64,000 nucleotides of DNA from Clostridium_AD sp036569345 (lineage in GTDB: Bacteria > Bacillota > Clostridia > Clostridiales > Clostridiaceae), in the NCBI RefSeq assembly GCF_036569345.1, contig NZ_DATCQT010000090.1:1-64000 (forward strand), written 5' to 3'. Positions within the stretch are counted from its first letter, which is position 1; each line of letters begins with the position of its first letter. Position numbers and translations under genes: made by a program. Below the pieces are notes generated by a model, which saw only the letters and a list, made by a program, of their open reading frames with translations, was not told the DNA's origin and searched no databases. This document shows, piece by piece, positions 1 through 8,917 of this stretch.

Positions 1-136
1 CTTGGGTCGGAACTTTGCCTAGGACTTCCTTCAGTTCACACCTCACGGTGGATACCTTGTCTTCAGCTAGTGGTTGGTAACTACAGACCCCCACAGTGGA
101 CTTGCACCACCTAGTTAATTGCCATGCCTGGCACAC
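1..136 (-). mobile_element. Group II intron, 5' end (partial)
   Basis: Read on the minus strand from 136, the sequence opens with GTGTGCCAGGCATGGCA and goes on through GGTGGTGCAAGTCC, CTAGCTGAAGACAAGG, CCGTGAGG and GAACTGAAGGAAG. These are the typical start and domain I signatures of bacterial group II introns (5' GUGYG). Only the first ~136 nt of the ribozyme are inside the window; the rest, including any reverse transcriptase gene, would lie to the left. The intron begins a few bases after the terminator of the acyltransferase gene, so it appears to have inserted behind a terminator hairpin, as some bacterial group II introns do. Intactness cannot be judged. Confidence 0.85.
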
Positions 137-143
137 TAAAATA

Positions 144-170
144 AAGAAGCAGCTTTTAAACTGCTTCTTT
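144..170 (-). terminator. Rho-independent terminator of the acyltransferase gene
   Basis: AAAGAAGCAG and CTGCTTCTTT form a 10-bp stem with a short A/T loop, followed on the minus strand by TATTTTAG. It lies about 40 nt past the acyltransferase stop codon and just before the group II intron boundary. Confidence 0.8.
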
Positions 171-208
171 AACCCTTATTCAAATTAATAACAAGTAGGA
201 ATGATCGT

Positions 209-937
209 CTATTTCCCATCACTTTCTCTATTTAAATTACTTTGAATTATATTTTGTACCACCTCTGAAATGTTCGCTTTTTCTTCCTTTGACATACCAT
301 CAAGATATATAGGTTTGTCTATTATAAGCTTAGCATTAGCCTTTTTTATTTTTCCATTGTTTCCTTCCATAACTTTATAAGTGTCAAAAAGTGTTACAGG
401 TACAATAGGAACTCCAGCCTTTATTGCTAGCCTCATACTGCCTTTTTTAAATTCACCCATCTTATTACTTTTACTTCTAGTTCCCTCGGGAAAAATAAGC
501 ATAGAATATCCATTCTTTAAATTTTCAACGCCTTGACTAATTGCCTTTAAAGCCTCTCTTGGATTTTCTCTATCCATAAATACACAATGGATTTGCCTCA
601 TCCAGTAACTCAATATTGGTATTTTTCCCATTTCTTTTTTTGCAACTGCACCAGTAATTATTTTCATATTGGATAATATCACTGGTATATCAAAATCACT
701 TTGGTGATTACCAACAAAAAGGCAAGGTCCATCTGGTATATTTTCTTTTCCCATAACTGTTAAATTTAAACCGGCCGTATTTATTACAAAATTAGACCAA
801 CTCTTAACAATAGAGTCCATATACACCTCAAGCTCTTCTTTAGTTTTATTCTTTTTTACATTTTCAAATTTCATTCTTTTGCAGTTTATCCAGATTAAAT
901 TAATAATAATACAAAAATAAAAATATATAGTTCTCAT
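209..937 (-). CDS. plsC: 1-acyl-sn-glycerol-3-phosphate acyltransferase (PlsC family)
   Basis: Transfers a fatty acyl chain to the sn-2 position of lysophosphatidic acid in membrane phospholipid synthesis. The 242-residue protein has a hydrophobic N-terminus (about residues 3-18) that would anchor it to the membrane, the catalytic NHQSDFD motif (H78-x4-D83) and the substrate-binding FPEGTRS motif (149-155), both diagnostic of the family. AAAGGAAC lies 8 nt before the start. It is transcribed alone, divergent from the next gene, and ends at its own terminator. The family is certain; specificity for a lipid substrate other than lysophosphatidic acid cannot be excluded. Confidence 0.92.
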   Translation of the reverse strand: MRTIYFYFCIIINLIWINCKRMKFENVKKNKTKEELEVYMDSIVKSWSNFVINTAGLNLTVMGKENIPDGPCLFVGNHQSDFDIPVILSNMKIITGAVAKKEMGKIPILSYWMRQIHCVFMDRENPREALKAISQGVENLKNGYSMLIFPEGTRSKSNKMGEFKKGSMRLAIKAGVPIVPVTLFDTYKVMEGNNGKIKKANAKLIIDKPIYLDGMSKEEKANISEVVQNIIQSNLNRESDGK

Positions 938-1107
938 ATATCTGTTCCTTTCATTCTTAAATTAAACAACAACATAATTATACTAGTTAATACGACTTAT
1001 TTCAAATATCTCTTTAGATATTGATATTTTTTTATATAAATGGGCAATATCATTTATATAGATAAATGGATAAATATGCTACAAGTTTTATATAGGAGAC
1101 TAATAAC

Positions 1108-1974
1108 ATGCTAAAAAAAACCTGGTTTAAATACACCTTAATATGCATCCTCTTAATTATTGTAACAACATGTGTTACTTTAAGTTATAAGTCTACTGTA
1201 AATACAAACACAACTTTAGAAAATAATATGATTACTCACTTCATTGATGTAGGGCAGGGTGATTGTATTCTTATTCAAGTAAATAATAAAAACTTACTAA
1301 TTGATAGTGGTACCAGTGATTCAAAGAAATCATTAATTAAGTACCTAAAAAGAAATAACATTAAAAAGCTTGATTATGTAATTGAAACCCATCCCCATGA
1401 AGATCATATAGGCGGTATGTCTAGTGTAATTAATACCTTTGATATAGGTCAATTTTTTGCTCCTAAGGCCATTGCATCCTCCGAATCCTTTGTTGATATG
1501 ATTAACGCTCTAAGAAAAAAAAATCTCAAAATAATAGTGGCTAAACCTAACATATCTATGAATTTAGGTCCAAATACCAGCTGCATTATGTTATCCCCAA
1601 TTAATACTACATATGAAAATCCTAATAATTACTCATGCGTTATAAAAGTATCTTATAAAAACTCAACCTATTTATTCACAGGTGACATTGAAACAGAGGC
1701 CGAGCAGGAAATACTGTCTGCTGGTTACGATTTAAAAGCTGATGTCCTTAAAGTGGGCCATCATGGAAGTAAGACATCAACATCCCAAGAATTTTTAAAT
1801 AAAGTAGCTCCGAAAATAGCCGTAATAAGTTGTGGATTCTACAACACTTATGGTCACCCAGCCAAGGTAACCCTAGATAAATTGAAAAAAATAAATTGTA
1901 TTATCTATAGAACTGATTTTGATGGAACCATTATATTAACAAGTGATGGCATAACCATAAATAAAAAAAGCTAG
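1108..1974 (+). CDS. Secreted or membrane-anchored metallo-beta-lactamase-fold hydrolase, ComEC C-terminal type
   Basis: The 288-residue protein has one N-terminal membrane segment (about 9-28) and then a metallo-beta-lactamase domain. The metal motif THPHEDHIGG (94-103) matches HxHxDH, and later ligands are visible in FTGDIE and KVGHHGSKTS. The domain resembles the C-terminal hydrolase part of the DNA-uptake protein ComEC, without the channel. Free-standing proteins of this kind are common in clostridia; nuclease or phosphodiesterase activity outside the membrane is plausible but unproven. No lipobox is present, so the segment is either an anchor or a signal peptide. It converges on an EamA gene with a shared terminator. 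Confidence 0.85.
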   Translation: MLKKTWFKYTLICILLIIVTTCVTLSYKSTVNTNTTLENNMITHFIDVGQGDCILIQVNNKNLLIDSGTSDSKKSLIKYLKRNNIKKLDYVIETHPHEDHIGGMSSVINTFDIGQFFAPKAIASSESFVDMINALRKKNLKIIVAKPNISMNLGPNTSCIMLSPINTTYENPNNYSCVIKVSYKNSTYLFTGDIETEAEQEILSAGYDLKADVLKVGHHGSKTSTSQEFLNKVAPKIAVISCGFYNTYGHPAKVTLDKLKKINCIIYRTDFDGTIILTSDGITINKKS

Positions 1975-1991
1975 TTACCTAGCTTTTTTTA
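1962..1991. terminator. Bidirectional terminator between convergent genes
   Basis: AAAAAAAGCTAG TTAC CTAGCTTTTTTT is a symmetrical hairpin with A and T runs on both sides. It overlaps the 3' ends of the MBL-fold gene and the EamA transporter gene and can stop transcription from either side. Confidence 0.85.
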
Positions 1992-2861
1992 CTCAATTAC
2001 TTGCTTGACTCTTATAATATATATTGCACCTATTACTAAGACGGTTCCTATTATTTGTGTACTTGTAATTTGCTCTTGTAATATAAAAAATGATAGCAGC
2101 ATAGCTGTTGGTATTTCAAGATTTCCAATTATAGATACCTTTAATGAACCTATATGTTTTATTGCTGCATATAATAAAGTTAATGGAATGATTTCACAAA
2201 ATATAGCAAGTATAGTAGTATAGAAGATCACACTTCTAGTTATTTCCCCTCTAAAAACAAACATAGGAAACTTGTATATCATAAGGCTTATTAATGAAAA
2301 CAAGGTAGAATATGCATTAATAGCTAGTGGTTTTATTCCCTCTAATCTTTCCTCACTATAAATATTCATAAAGGCATAAAAGATTGCACATATTAATGCG
2401 AATATTATTCCTTTTAAAGAATATTTAAATTGCCCAGATATAATGTCCAATGTTAAAACACAACCAAAAAAAGCTAGAAATACAGCAAATATTTTTGATA
2501 ATCCTAGTGATTCCCTTTTAAATATAGCTGAATATATAAATACCATTATGGGGTATGTATACAATAATATAGCAACCATTTGAATTGGCAAATAGTTAAA
2601 AGATATATAATAAAACACTGTCATAAATGTATTACCTACGACTCCAAGCACAGCTAATCTAAACAACTGTTTTTTTGTTATTCTAAATGAATCACGACTA
2701 AATATAAACATCATTATAAACATTAATGGTACAGCTATAATATATTGTAGTGTTAATAAACTTATAGAATCAATTCCATGACCGAAAGCTAATTTTACAA
2801 ACAGCCCTGCACTTCCAAATAATATTGCAGAAAGAATTGAATAAACATATCCTTGCTTCAA
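1989..2861 (-). CDS. EamA/DMT-family membrane transporter
   Basis: The 290-residue protein is almost wholly hydrophobic with about ten membrane helices in two homologous halves, the layout of the drug/metabolite transporter (EamA) superfamily. The N-terminal YSILSAILFGSAGLFVK and the second-half helix around IPLTLLYAAIKHIGSLKVS are typical. Such proteins export or import small metabolites such as amino acids or nucleosides; the substrate cannot be read from the sequence. It is a single-gene unit with its own promoter region shared back to back with murT. Confidence 0.85.
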   Translation of the reverse strand: MKQGYVYSILSAILFGSAGLFVKLAFGHGIDSISLLTLQYIIAVPLMFIMMFIFSRDSFRITKKQLFRLAVLGVVGNTFMTVFYYISFNYLPIQMVAILLYTYPIMVFIYSAIFKRESLGLSKIFAVFLAFFGCVLTLDIISGQFKYSLKGIIFALICAIFYAFMNIYSEERLEGIKPLAINAYSTLFSLISLMIYKFPMFVFRGEITRSVIFYTTILAIFCEIIPLTLLYAAIKHIGSLKVSIIGNLEIPTAMLLSFFILQEQITSTQIIGTVLVIGAIYIIRVKQVIE

Positions 2862-3031
2862 AATAAAACACCTTTCATTATATAAAAACCAATATTAATC
2901 GACTTTTATATTTAATTAATTTTACACAGTACCAAACCCCTTAAATTCGGTATTTTGTGTGTTATAGTTACATATTAGCAAATACATAACTAAAAAGCCA
3001 CATTATTTAATACTAAATTACATTAATATAT

Positions 3032-3060
3032 TAGACATTTATGCAACTATGTTATAAAAT
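3032..3060 (+). promoter_or_regulatory. Likely sigma-A promoter of murT-gatD; rest of the 2862-3170 gap is featureless
   Basis: TAGACA and TAAAAT are separated by 17 nt, about 110 nt upstream of murT. The 309-nt divergent spacer is very A/T-rich and holds no gene or further structure that I can support. Confidence 0.35.
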
Positions 3061-3170
3061 TGTATTAGCTTAAATAAGATCTTTTTAAATATATGTTTTA
3101 AAATAGGTGATAAGTTTTTAAATATAACTGTCAATAATAATAATTAAGTATAGAATTACAATTAAAGGAT

Positions 3171-4529
3171 GTGTTCAAAATTAAAATTCGGTCGTTACTC
3201 AGTATATTAGTTTCCAAGTTTATTATGAAATTATCAAAGCTTTTATTCCAAGGTGGAACAAATTTTCCTGGAAAAGTAGCCTTAAAGCTCGATAAAGATA
3301 TTTTAAAAATTATTGCTAATAATTATGATGTTATACTCATAACTGGTACCAATGGTAAAACTACAACAACAAGTATGATTTACAACATAATAAAAGCTAG
3401 TAATAAACCAGTGATTACCAATAATACTGGTGCAAATATGTATACAGGAATAATCGCATGTTTTATCTCAAATTATTCTTTTAAGAAATCAACCGAGAAA
3501 AAAATTGCTGTTATAGAAGTAGATGAAGCAAATCTTAAGTTTGTAACTGAATATATAACTCCAAAAATAATTACTATTACCAATTTATTCAGAGATCAAA
3601 TGGACAGATATGGGGAAGTGTATACGACTCTCAAAAAGATCCTGGTGGGCATCGAAAAAGTTCCGGGTTCAATACTTGTTTTTAATGGGGATGAATCTTT
3701 ACTTGGAAATTTAAATATTAAAAATGAGATAAAATACTATGGTTTTGGTGTTCAGGTTAATGAAAATAAAATTGTAGATATTAATGCAGATGCTAAATTT
3801 TGCACAGTCTGTAAGGCTCCTTATCAATATAATTTTATTACCTACAACCATTTAGGTGATTTCTATTGCACGAATTGTGGATATAAACGTCCAGAACTTA
3901 CATACTTCGTAAATCAAATTGTTGATATAAATACCAGTGGTTCTACTGTTTTTATTAATAATAAGGAGTATTACATAAACCAACCTGGAACTTATAATAT
4001 TTATAATGCTCTATGTGCATACTCCGTAGCTAAAGAACTAGGAATTGAAGATAATACTATAGAGCAATCTCTTAAAACCGTTGCTAGCAGTTTTGGTAGA
4101 CAGGAGACCTTAAATATTGAAGGTATAGAGGTTAAAATAATATTAGTCAAAAATCCAGCTGGTTATGACGAGGCTGTAAACACTATTAATTTGGATAAGA
4201 GAAAAATAAATCTATCTCTTCTATTAAATGATAACTATGCAGATGGGAAAGATGTTTCTTGGATTTGGGATGTAAATTTTGAACGTTTAACTGATCTTAA
4301 TATTGATAAAATTATGATATCTGGAATACGCCTCTACGATATGGCAATAAGACTTAAAGTCGCTGGATTTTCATCAGATTCCTTCCTGCTTTGTAAAGAC
4401 GAACAAACCTTGCTTAATGAAATTAAGGGTTGTAACGGCGAAATAGTTTATATACTAGCTACATATACCGCCATGATAAATTTAAGAAAATTTTTACACA
4501 CTAAAGGATACATAAATAAAATTTGGTAA
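3171..4529 (+). CDS. murT: Lipid II isoglutaminyl synthase, Mur ligase-like subunit MurT
   Basis: With GatD it amidates the glutamate of lipid II to isoglutamine. The 452-residue protein has the Mur ligase ATP loop GTNGKTTTT (59-67) and a four-cysteine zinc ribbon (C211, C214, C233, C236) inserted in the middle domain, a hallmark of MurT; the C-terminal DUF1727 domain follows. The start is GTG at 3171, with AAAGGA unusually close upstream; the N-terminus then aligns well with the hydrophobic leader usual for MurT, so I kept it. gatD follows after 41 nt and the two must be co-transcribed. Confidence 0.95.
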   Translation: MFKIKIRSLLSILVSKFIMKLSKLLFQGGTNFPGKVALKLDKDILKIIANNYDVILITGTNGKTTTTSMIYNIIKASNKPVITNNTGANMYTGIIACFISNYSFKKSTEKKIAVIEVDEANLKFVTEYITPKIITITNLFRDQMDRYGEVYTTLKKILVGIEKVPGSILVFNGDESLLGNLNIKNEIKYYGFGVQVNENKIVDINADAKFCTVCKAPYQYNFITYNHLGDFYCTNCGYKRPELTYFVNQIVDINTSGSTVFINNKEYYINQPGTYNIYNALCAYSVAKELGIEDNTIEQSLKTVASSFGRQETLNIEGIEVKIILVKNPAGYDEAVNTINLDKRKINLSLLLNDNYADGKDVSWIWDVNFERLTDLNIDKIMISGIRLYDMAIRLKVAGFSSDSFLLCKDEQTLLNEIKGCNGEIVYILATYTAMINLRKFLHTKGYINKIW

Positions 4530-4570
4530 TATAAAAAATATAACTTAGAATGTGAGGTAACTAAAAGAAT

Positions 4571-5299
4571 ATGGAAATTAATATTTGTCATTTATATCCT
4601 GACTTATTGAATGTATATGGAGACGTAGGGAATATTCTAATATTGAAACACAGAGCCGAATCACGTGACATTAAAGTAAACATTGTTAATGTATCTATGG
4701 GTGATGAGTTTATTACTGACGATTATGATATTGTATTTTTCGGTGGAGGTCAAGATTATGAACAGGCTATAGTTTCACCAGACCTAATAGAATTCAAGAA
4801 ATCTGCAATTGACGACTATATACAAAGCGGAAAAGTATTTTTAGCTATTTGTGGTGGATATCAATTGCTTGGGAAATACTATACTACACCAGACGGCGTA
4901 CAACTTGAGGGACTTGGTATTTTGGATATTTATACAAAAGGCGGAGAAAAACGTTTTATAGGTAACACAATTATTCATAATGAAGTTTTTGATGAAACTT
5001 ATGTAGGATTTGAAAACCATTCTGGAAGAACTTATATTAATGGTCTAAACCCCCTTGGCAAAGTTAAAGTTGGATATGGCAACAACGGCGAAGATGGTTA
5101 TGAGGGTTGTGTTTATAAAAATACCTTCTGTACTTATTTCCATGGTTCTCTTTTATCCAAAAACCCTGAACTTGCCGACAGGCTACTTTCTCTTGCCTTA
5201 AACAATAAATATAACGAAGTTGCTTTAACTTCTTTAGATGATACTTTAGAAATTAAAGCCAAGGAATTTATAATAAATAGAGAATTAAAATCCACATAA
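4571..5299 (+). CDS. gatD: Lipid II isoglutaminyl synthase, glutaminase subunit GatD
   Basis: Supplies ammonia from glutamine to MurT. The 242-residue protein is a class I CobB/CobQ-type glutamine amidotransferase: the nucleophile lies in LAICGGYQ (C94), and the catalytic histidine in TYFHGSLL (H191). The N-terminal CHLYPDLLNVYGDVGN is typical of GatD. It forms a two-gene operon with murT, placing it in peptidoglycan precursor modification on the inner face of the membrane. Confidence 0.95.
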   Translation: MEINICHLYPDLLNVYGDVGNILILKHRAESRDIKVNIVNVSMGDEFITDDYDIVFFGGGQDYEQAIVSPDLIEFKKSAIDDYIQSGKVFLAICGGYQLLGKYYTTPDGVQLEGLGILDIYTKGGEKRFIGNTIIHNEVFDETYVGFENHSGRTYINGLNPLGKVKVGYGNNGEDGYEGCVYKNTFCTYFHGSLLSKNPELADRLLSLALNNKYNEVALTSLDDTLEIKAKEFIINRELKST

Positions 5300-5360
5300 T
5301 TTTAATGTTTTTTCAACCTGCTATCCATACTAAATACATCTTAGAGTAAATGTGATATAG

Positions 5361-5601
5361 TATGAACTTTCTCCGGGAGTGGCACCAAATAAGAAGAGCA
5401 GAAACATTGAAATTCCATTTAAAATTCTTCTTTTTCAAATATAAAATTCTCGTAAAACTGCCAGGAAGGCAGTCTAGTGAACCCGAGACAGGACGTCGAG
5501 TGTGAACGTTAGAGAATTTTATATTTTAAAAAAATTAGAATTTCTTAATGGAATTTCACGTTTCAAACTCTTATTTGGTGCCACGCAGGAGAAAGTTCAT
5601 A
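5361..5601 (+). ncRNA. Large structured RNA, class not certain (candidate raiA-motif-like RNA)
   Basis: Nested complementary arms make one long interrupted hairpin: 5361-5374 with 5588-5601 (14 bp), 5379-5393 with 5570-5584 (15 bp), 5409-5419 with 5547-5557 (11 bp), 5422-5428 with 5537-5543, and 5437-5451 with 5512-5526 (15 bp). The apical 60 nt hold a small hairpin (CTGCC AGGAA GGCAG) and the unpaired-looking GAACCCGAGACAGGACG and CGAGTGTGAACG, which look like conserved core. A strong terminator follows at 5615-5660 on the plus strand. No protein gene overlaps it credibly. Size, long closing stems and host match the raiA motif known in Firmicutes, but I cannot confirm that name. Strand is chosen from the terminator. 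Confidence 0.7.
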
Positions 5602-5614
5602 CTGATTGCACTAG

Positions 5615-5660
5615 AAAAAAAGATGTAGGTTTTGGAAAATTCCAAACCTACATCTTTTTT
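5615..5660. terminator. Strong bidirectional terminator after the structured RNA
   Basis: AAAAAAAGATGTAGG and CCTACATCTTTTTTT form a stem of more than 15 bp including TTTGG/CCAAA. The T run serves the plus-strand RNA and the A run serves the convergent regulator gene, whose last codons overlap it. Confidence 0.85.
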
Positions 5661-6910
5661 TCAAGTTTTATAGCTAAACTAAAATACTTTATAGAATCGG
5701 CTACATTACACAGTTTATGGTACATACTTCCCATTTCTAAGTAACGCGCATATATATCTTGCTTTTTACCAAATTTGAATAAAGAGTCTAAAGATAAATT
5801 CATATATATCTCTGCATTAGCTGACTTTCCTTGTTTATCAAGAATAATAGCTTTATAATAATAGCTTTTTTCAATGAATTTTATATCATCTAAATCAATA
5901 GCATAGTTTAACACTTCATCAGAAATAGTTTGTGCCAAATCAACAACGTCATTTCTGATAAGTTCTTTAATACATTCTAGCATAAAACTAACTAACCCTG
6001 TCTTATCTTCTCTAGGATAGCAGCTTAACCCCTTATTTATATATTCAACTGCACGCTCACGCATATTACAGTCAAACATTGTTGAACCATAATTAAAAAT
6101 GGCCATTGCCTTACTAGAAGTTTCATCTTTATATAGCTCATAAGATTTTTTTTCATATATCTCAAACTTGCCATTCTTCACTCTTATAGATAATATAGCA
6201 AGCATATGATATATCTCGGCCGCTTTAAGATCTGTATCCACGTGCTTAACCAAATCTAATAATTTTTTCCCTACATCAAAAGCGTTCTTATAATTTTTTA
6301 GCATAATATTACAAGCAGCCTCATTATAAGTGACTATTATTAATTTTTTATAATTAGGAATTTTGCTTTCGCTTAACCCCTTTCGTACATTACAATAATA
6401 GCTGGAAGCCTGGAGATAATCTTCTTTTATATATAAATGTCTTGCCATGTCAATATAATAATTTAATTTGTTATCTTCTAATGATGCTTGTAAATGTAAA
6501 TCATAGTACTTGGAAGTAATTGATTGTATTTTCTCAAAATCTCTTTTATCTAAGTAAAAATTAAACAACATATGTATTAGCTCAATAGCTAAGTCGTAGT
6601 AATTATATTTTTCAGCAAACTCCAAATTATAGGATACCTTAGTTTCAAAATCTACATTTTTATCATCATACTTTTTTAAAATATTAATATTTTCCTGAAC
6701 TTGCTCTAATACATTTTCTTTTAAATATTCAATATCTATGTCCAATTTTTCACTTATAAGATCTAGAATCCAAGATTCCGCCATGACTTTGTTGTTTTCT
6801 ATACAACTCATCTTAGATACTGAGATTTTATCACCGCATATCTCTTTCAAGGTATACCCCTTATATATTCTACTTCTTTTTATCTTTTCTCCCGTTGATA
6901 ATATTTTCAT
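5648..6910 (-). CDS. HTH-TPR transcriptional regulator (RRNPP-like), copy 1
   Basis: The 420-residue protein has an N-terminal XRE-type helix-turn-helix (about 1-60, starting MKILSTGEKIKRSR) and then tetratricopeptide-type helical repeats to the end. This is the architecture of peptide-sensing RRNPP regulators such as NprR and PlcR. I placed the start at the ATG at 6910, because AGGTGATGAGG precedes it and the N-terminus then aligns with the paralogue at 7030-8328. No export-type signal peptide gene is visible downstream, where the gene runs straight into a terminator. Targets are unknown; the neighbour with the same fold suggests duplication. Confidence 0.8.
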   Translation of the reverse strand: MKILSTGEKIKRSRIYKGYTLKEICGDKISVSKMSCIENNKVMAESWILDLISEKLDIDIEYLKENVLEQVQENINILKKYDDKNVDFETKVSYNLEFAEKYNYYDLAIELIHMLFNFYLDKRDFEKIQSITSKYYDLHLQASLEDNKLNYYIDMARHLYIKEDYLQASSYYCNVRKGLSESKIPNYKKLIIVTYNEAACNIMLKNYKNAFDVGKKLLDLVKHVDTDLKAAEIYHMLAILSIRVKNGKFEIYEKKSYELYKDETSSKAMAIFNYGSTMFDCNMRERAVEYINKGLSCYPREDKTGLVSFMLECIKELIRNDVVDLAQTISDEVLNYAIDLDDIKFIEKSYYYKAIILDKQGKSANAEIYMNLSLDSLFKFGKKQDIYARYLEMGSMYHKLCNVADSIKYFSLAIKLEKKM

Positions 6911-7029
6911 CCTCATCACCTATCCACAGATTAAATAGCTAATTTATGAATTAAAGGGTCTAACAAATAAATAATAAGTAATATGCTTGTTATTTGCTCG
7001 TCCCTATCCATAAAATAGTTTTACTTAAA

Positions 7030-8328
7030 TCACTTGATTATTCCCAATTTCGTAAATAATTCCACACCTTCATTTAAATATTTAGCCGCGTCTGTTGCTC
7101 TACCACCTTCAATATAAAACTTTCCAATCATTATAGATATTTCAGCAGCCTCTTTTATTTGATCTTGTTCTTTTACAAAATTTAGTGCTTGTAATAAAGT
7201 TTTTTCTGCTTCATCCTTATTGCCTTCTAATAGATCTACTCTATATTTTAATAAATAATAATGATATAAGGCCTTATAATTACCATCTTCTATATATTCT
7301 AGAATATTTTTTAAAGCTTCTTTCGCTTTATCTACTGATTTAAGCTTAATGTGATTTTCACAAATATTTGCTAAGGTTTCTATTAACTTTATGTCATTAG
7401 TCTTTTCCCTAATTTCCTTAGCTTTATATAAGTGTATAAAAGATTCTTCCATGTTTTCAAATTCATAAAACAATCTTCCCAAATTGTTTTCTATCTCTGA
7501 TACATAAATTAAATTGTTAACTTCATTAAACACTTTCAGTGTATTTAAAGAATATTTTATTGCATTAACAACATCACTTTTTTTATTATATTCATATGCT
7601 AACAATAAAAGTGAATTAGCATATTCTTTTTTATTATCTATTTGCTTAAACTTTTCCTGAGCTAAATATGAATATTTAACAGCTTTATCCATATCTTCTA
7701 GCTTAAAACACGTATAACCAATGTAATAATATATTTCACCTAATAAAAAATCGTTTCCCATTTGATTGTCCATAAAAACCTTTTCGCCTTGTCTAAAATA
7801 ACTTGAAGCCGACTGATAACCCTTAAGTTTAAGTGTTATTTTACCGAGTTTTAGAAAAGTTCTAATTATTTCTTCATACGAATTATTTTTAATAAAAATA
7901 ACATTTGAAGAAAGAAAAACCTCTTGAGCTGCCGCAATGTCGTCCTTAGCCATATATATATCCCCTCTTAGAGATAAATTTTTGGCTTTTCTATATTCCA
8001 ACTTGTATTTTTCAGAATAAAATATAGATTTGTCAATGTTTTGCTCAGCCTGTACTAAATCATTATTTAAAATAAGTGCTTCAGCAATATTTTGATAAAA
8101 CAAACATATTTTCTCTGCTTGAGCTTCCTCTGACTCCATAAGGTATTCAACAGATGTGTTTAATGTACTTGCCAAATATTCTAATAAATCCATACTCGGG
8201 TTAGATTTTCCAGATTCAACAAGACTAATTTGTCCTGGTGTTATTCTATTTCCCGCAAGGTCTTTTAATGTCATATTCAGCTCTTTTCTTTTCCTCTTTA
8301 TCTTTTCCCCTAAAGACAATATTTCCAT
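7030..8328 (-). CDS. HTH-TPR transcriptional regulator (RRNPP-like), copy 2
   Basis: A 432-residue paralogue of the downstream gene: XRE helix-turn-helix at about residues 1-60 (MEILSLGEKIKRKRKEL), then TPR repeats throughout. The start is the ATG at 8328, preceded by AAAGGAAGAG; the longer reading adds 15 unlikely residues. It may sense an intracellular peptide or other ligand and control transcription. A 26-codon ORF follows 18 nt after its stop, in the place where RRNPP systems usually encode their signal, but that ORF has no ribosome site. The 120-nt gap to the next regulator suggests possible co-transcription. Confidence 0.8.
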   Translation of the reverse strand: MEILSLGEKIKRKRKELNMTLKDLAGNRITPGQISLVESGKSNPSMDLLEYLASTLNTSVEYLMESEEAQAEKICLFYQNIAEALILNNDLVQAEQNIDKSIFYSEKYKLEYRKAKNLSLRGDIYMAKDDIAAAQEVFLSSNVIFIKNNSYEEIIRTFLKLGKITLKLKGYQSASSYFRQGEKVFMDNQMGNDFLLGEIYYYIGYTCFKLEDMDKAVKYSYLAQEKFKQIDNKKEYANSLLLLAYEYNKKSDVVNAIKYSLNTLKVFNEVNNLIYVSEIENNLGRLFYEFENMEESFIHLYKAKEIREKTNDIKLIETLANICENHIKLKSVDKAKEALKNILEYIEDGNYKALYHYYLLKYRVDLLEGNKDEAEKTLLQALNFVKEQDQIKEAAEISIMIGKFYIEGGRATDAAKYLNEGVELFTKLGIIK

Positions 8329-8540
8329 AATCACTCTTCCTTTACAACATGGTAATGTACAAAACACATTCAAATAAACAACAAGTTTATATATTAGTTT
8401 TTATTCATCCACCTAAAATATTATTAATTTAAACAATCTTAGACAATTTTATTTAATTATAACATAGATTGCCTATATGTTTCTAATTATATGAACAGGT
8501 TTTGAATATTCCACGAACAAAATTAAACTAAATTAATTAA

Positions 8541-8574
8541 ACTCCAAACCATATCTATTAATATAGTTTGGAGT
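8541..8574 (-). terminator. Terminator of the small YtxH-like gene
   Basis: ACTCCAAAC and GTTTGGAGT form a 9-bp stem just past the stop of the small gene at 8587. T-rich tracts lie on both sides, so it may work in either direction. Confidence 0.6.
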
Positions 8575-8586
8575 CTCTTAATTTTT

Positions 8587-8763
8587 TTATAAGATATAGT
8601 CCTTTACGCTATCATAAACATCGCCTGCCATATTCATAACCATTTTGCCAGTTCTTTTAGCTCTTCTTCTTGTATTTCTGTCCATATTCGGAATTAACAT
8701 TACACCTGCTGCTACTCCAATTATTGCACCTGCTGTAATTGTTGATATAAATTTGTTTTGCAT
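8587..8763 (-). CDS. Small YtxH-like membrane protein
   Basis: A 58-residue protein with one N-terminal hydrophobic, glycine/alanine-rich helix (TAGAIIGVAAGVMLIPN), then a basic stretch with RRRAKR and an amphipathic tail. This matches small YtxH/gas-vesicle-like stress proteins common in Firmicutes. The reading frame is clean and GAGAGGATG lies upstream of the ATG. It is a single-gene unit with a terminator directly behind. Function is unknown; a role at the membrane under stress is the family's usual suggestion. Confidence 0.65.
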   Translation of the reverse strand: MQNKFISTITAGAIIGVAAGVMLIPNMDRNTRRRAKRTGKMVMNMAGDVYDSVKDYIL

Positions 8764-8917
8764 AATTTACACATCCTCTCTTTATTTATTTATACTTTAT
8801 AGCATGTGCATTTTTAGTTTAATTAATGTATTTTTTTAATAACAATAACGCAAAAAAATAGTGAACATTTTCATTCTTTTATAGTGAAATTTTTATAAAA
8901 TATCTTAAATAATAGAG

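Noticed and set aside
5502..5744. 80-codon plus-strand ORF over the structured RNA and terminator
   Set aside because: It is formed by the 3' arm of the hairpin and the terminator; no ribosome site and no conserved features.
6931..7011. 26-codon ORF between the two RRNPP-like regulators, minus strand, as a signal peptide gene
   Set aside because: It has no ribosome-binding site and an acidic rather than basic N-terminus, so it does not look like an exported pre-peptide. Mentioned only as a candidate in the findings.
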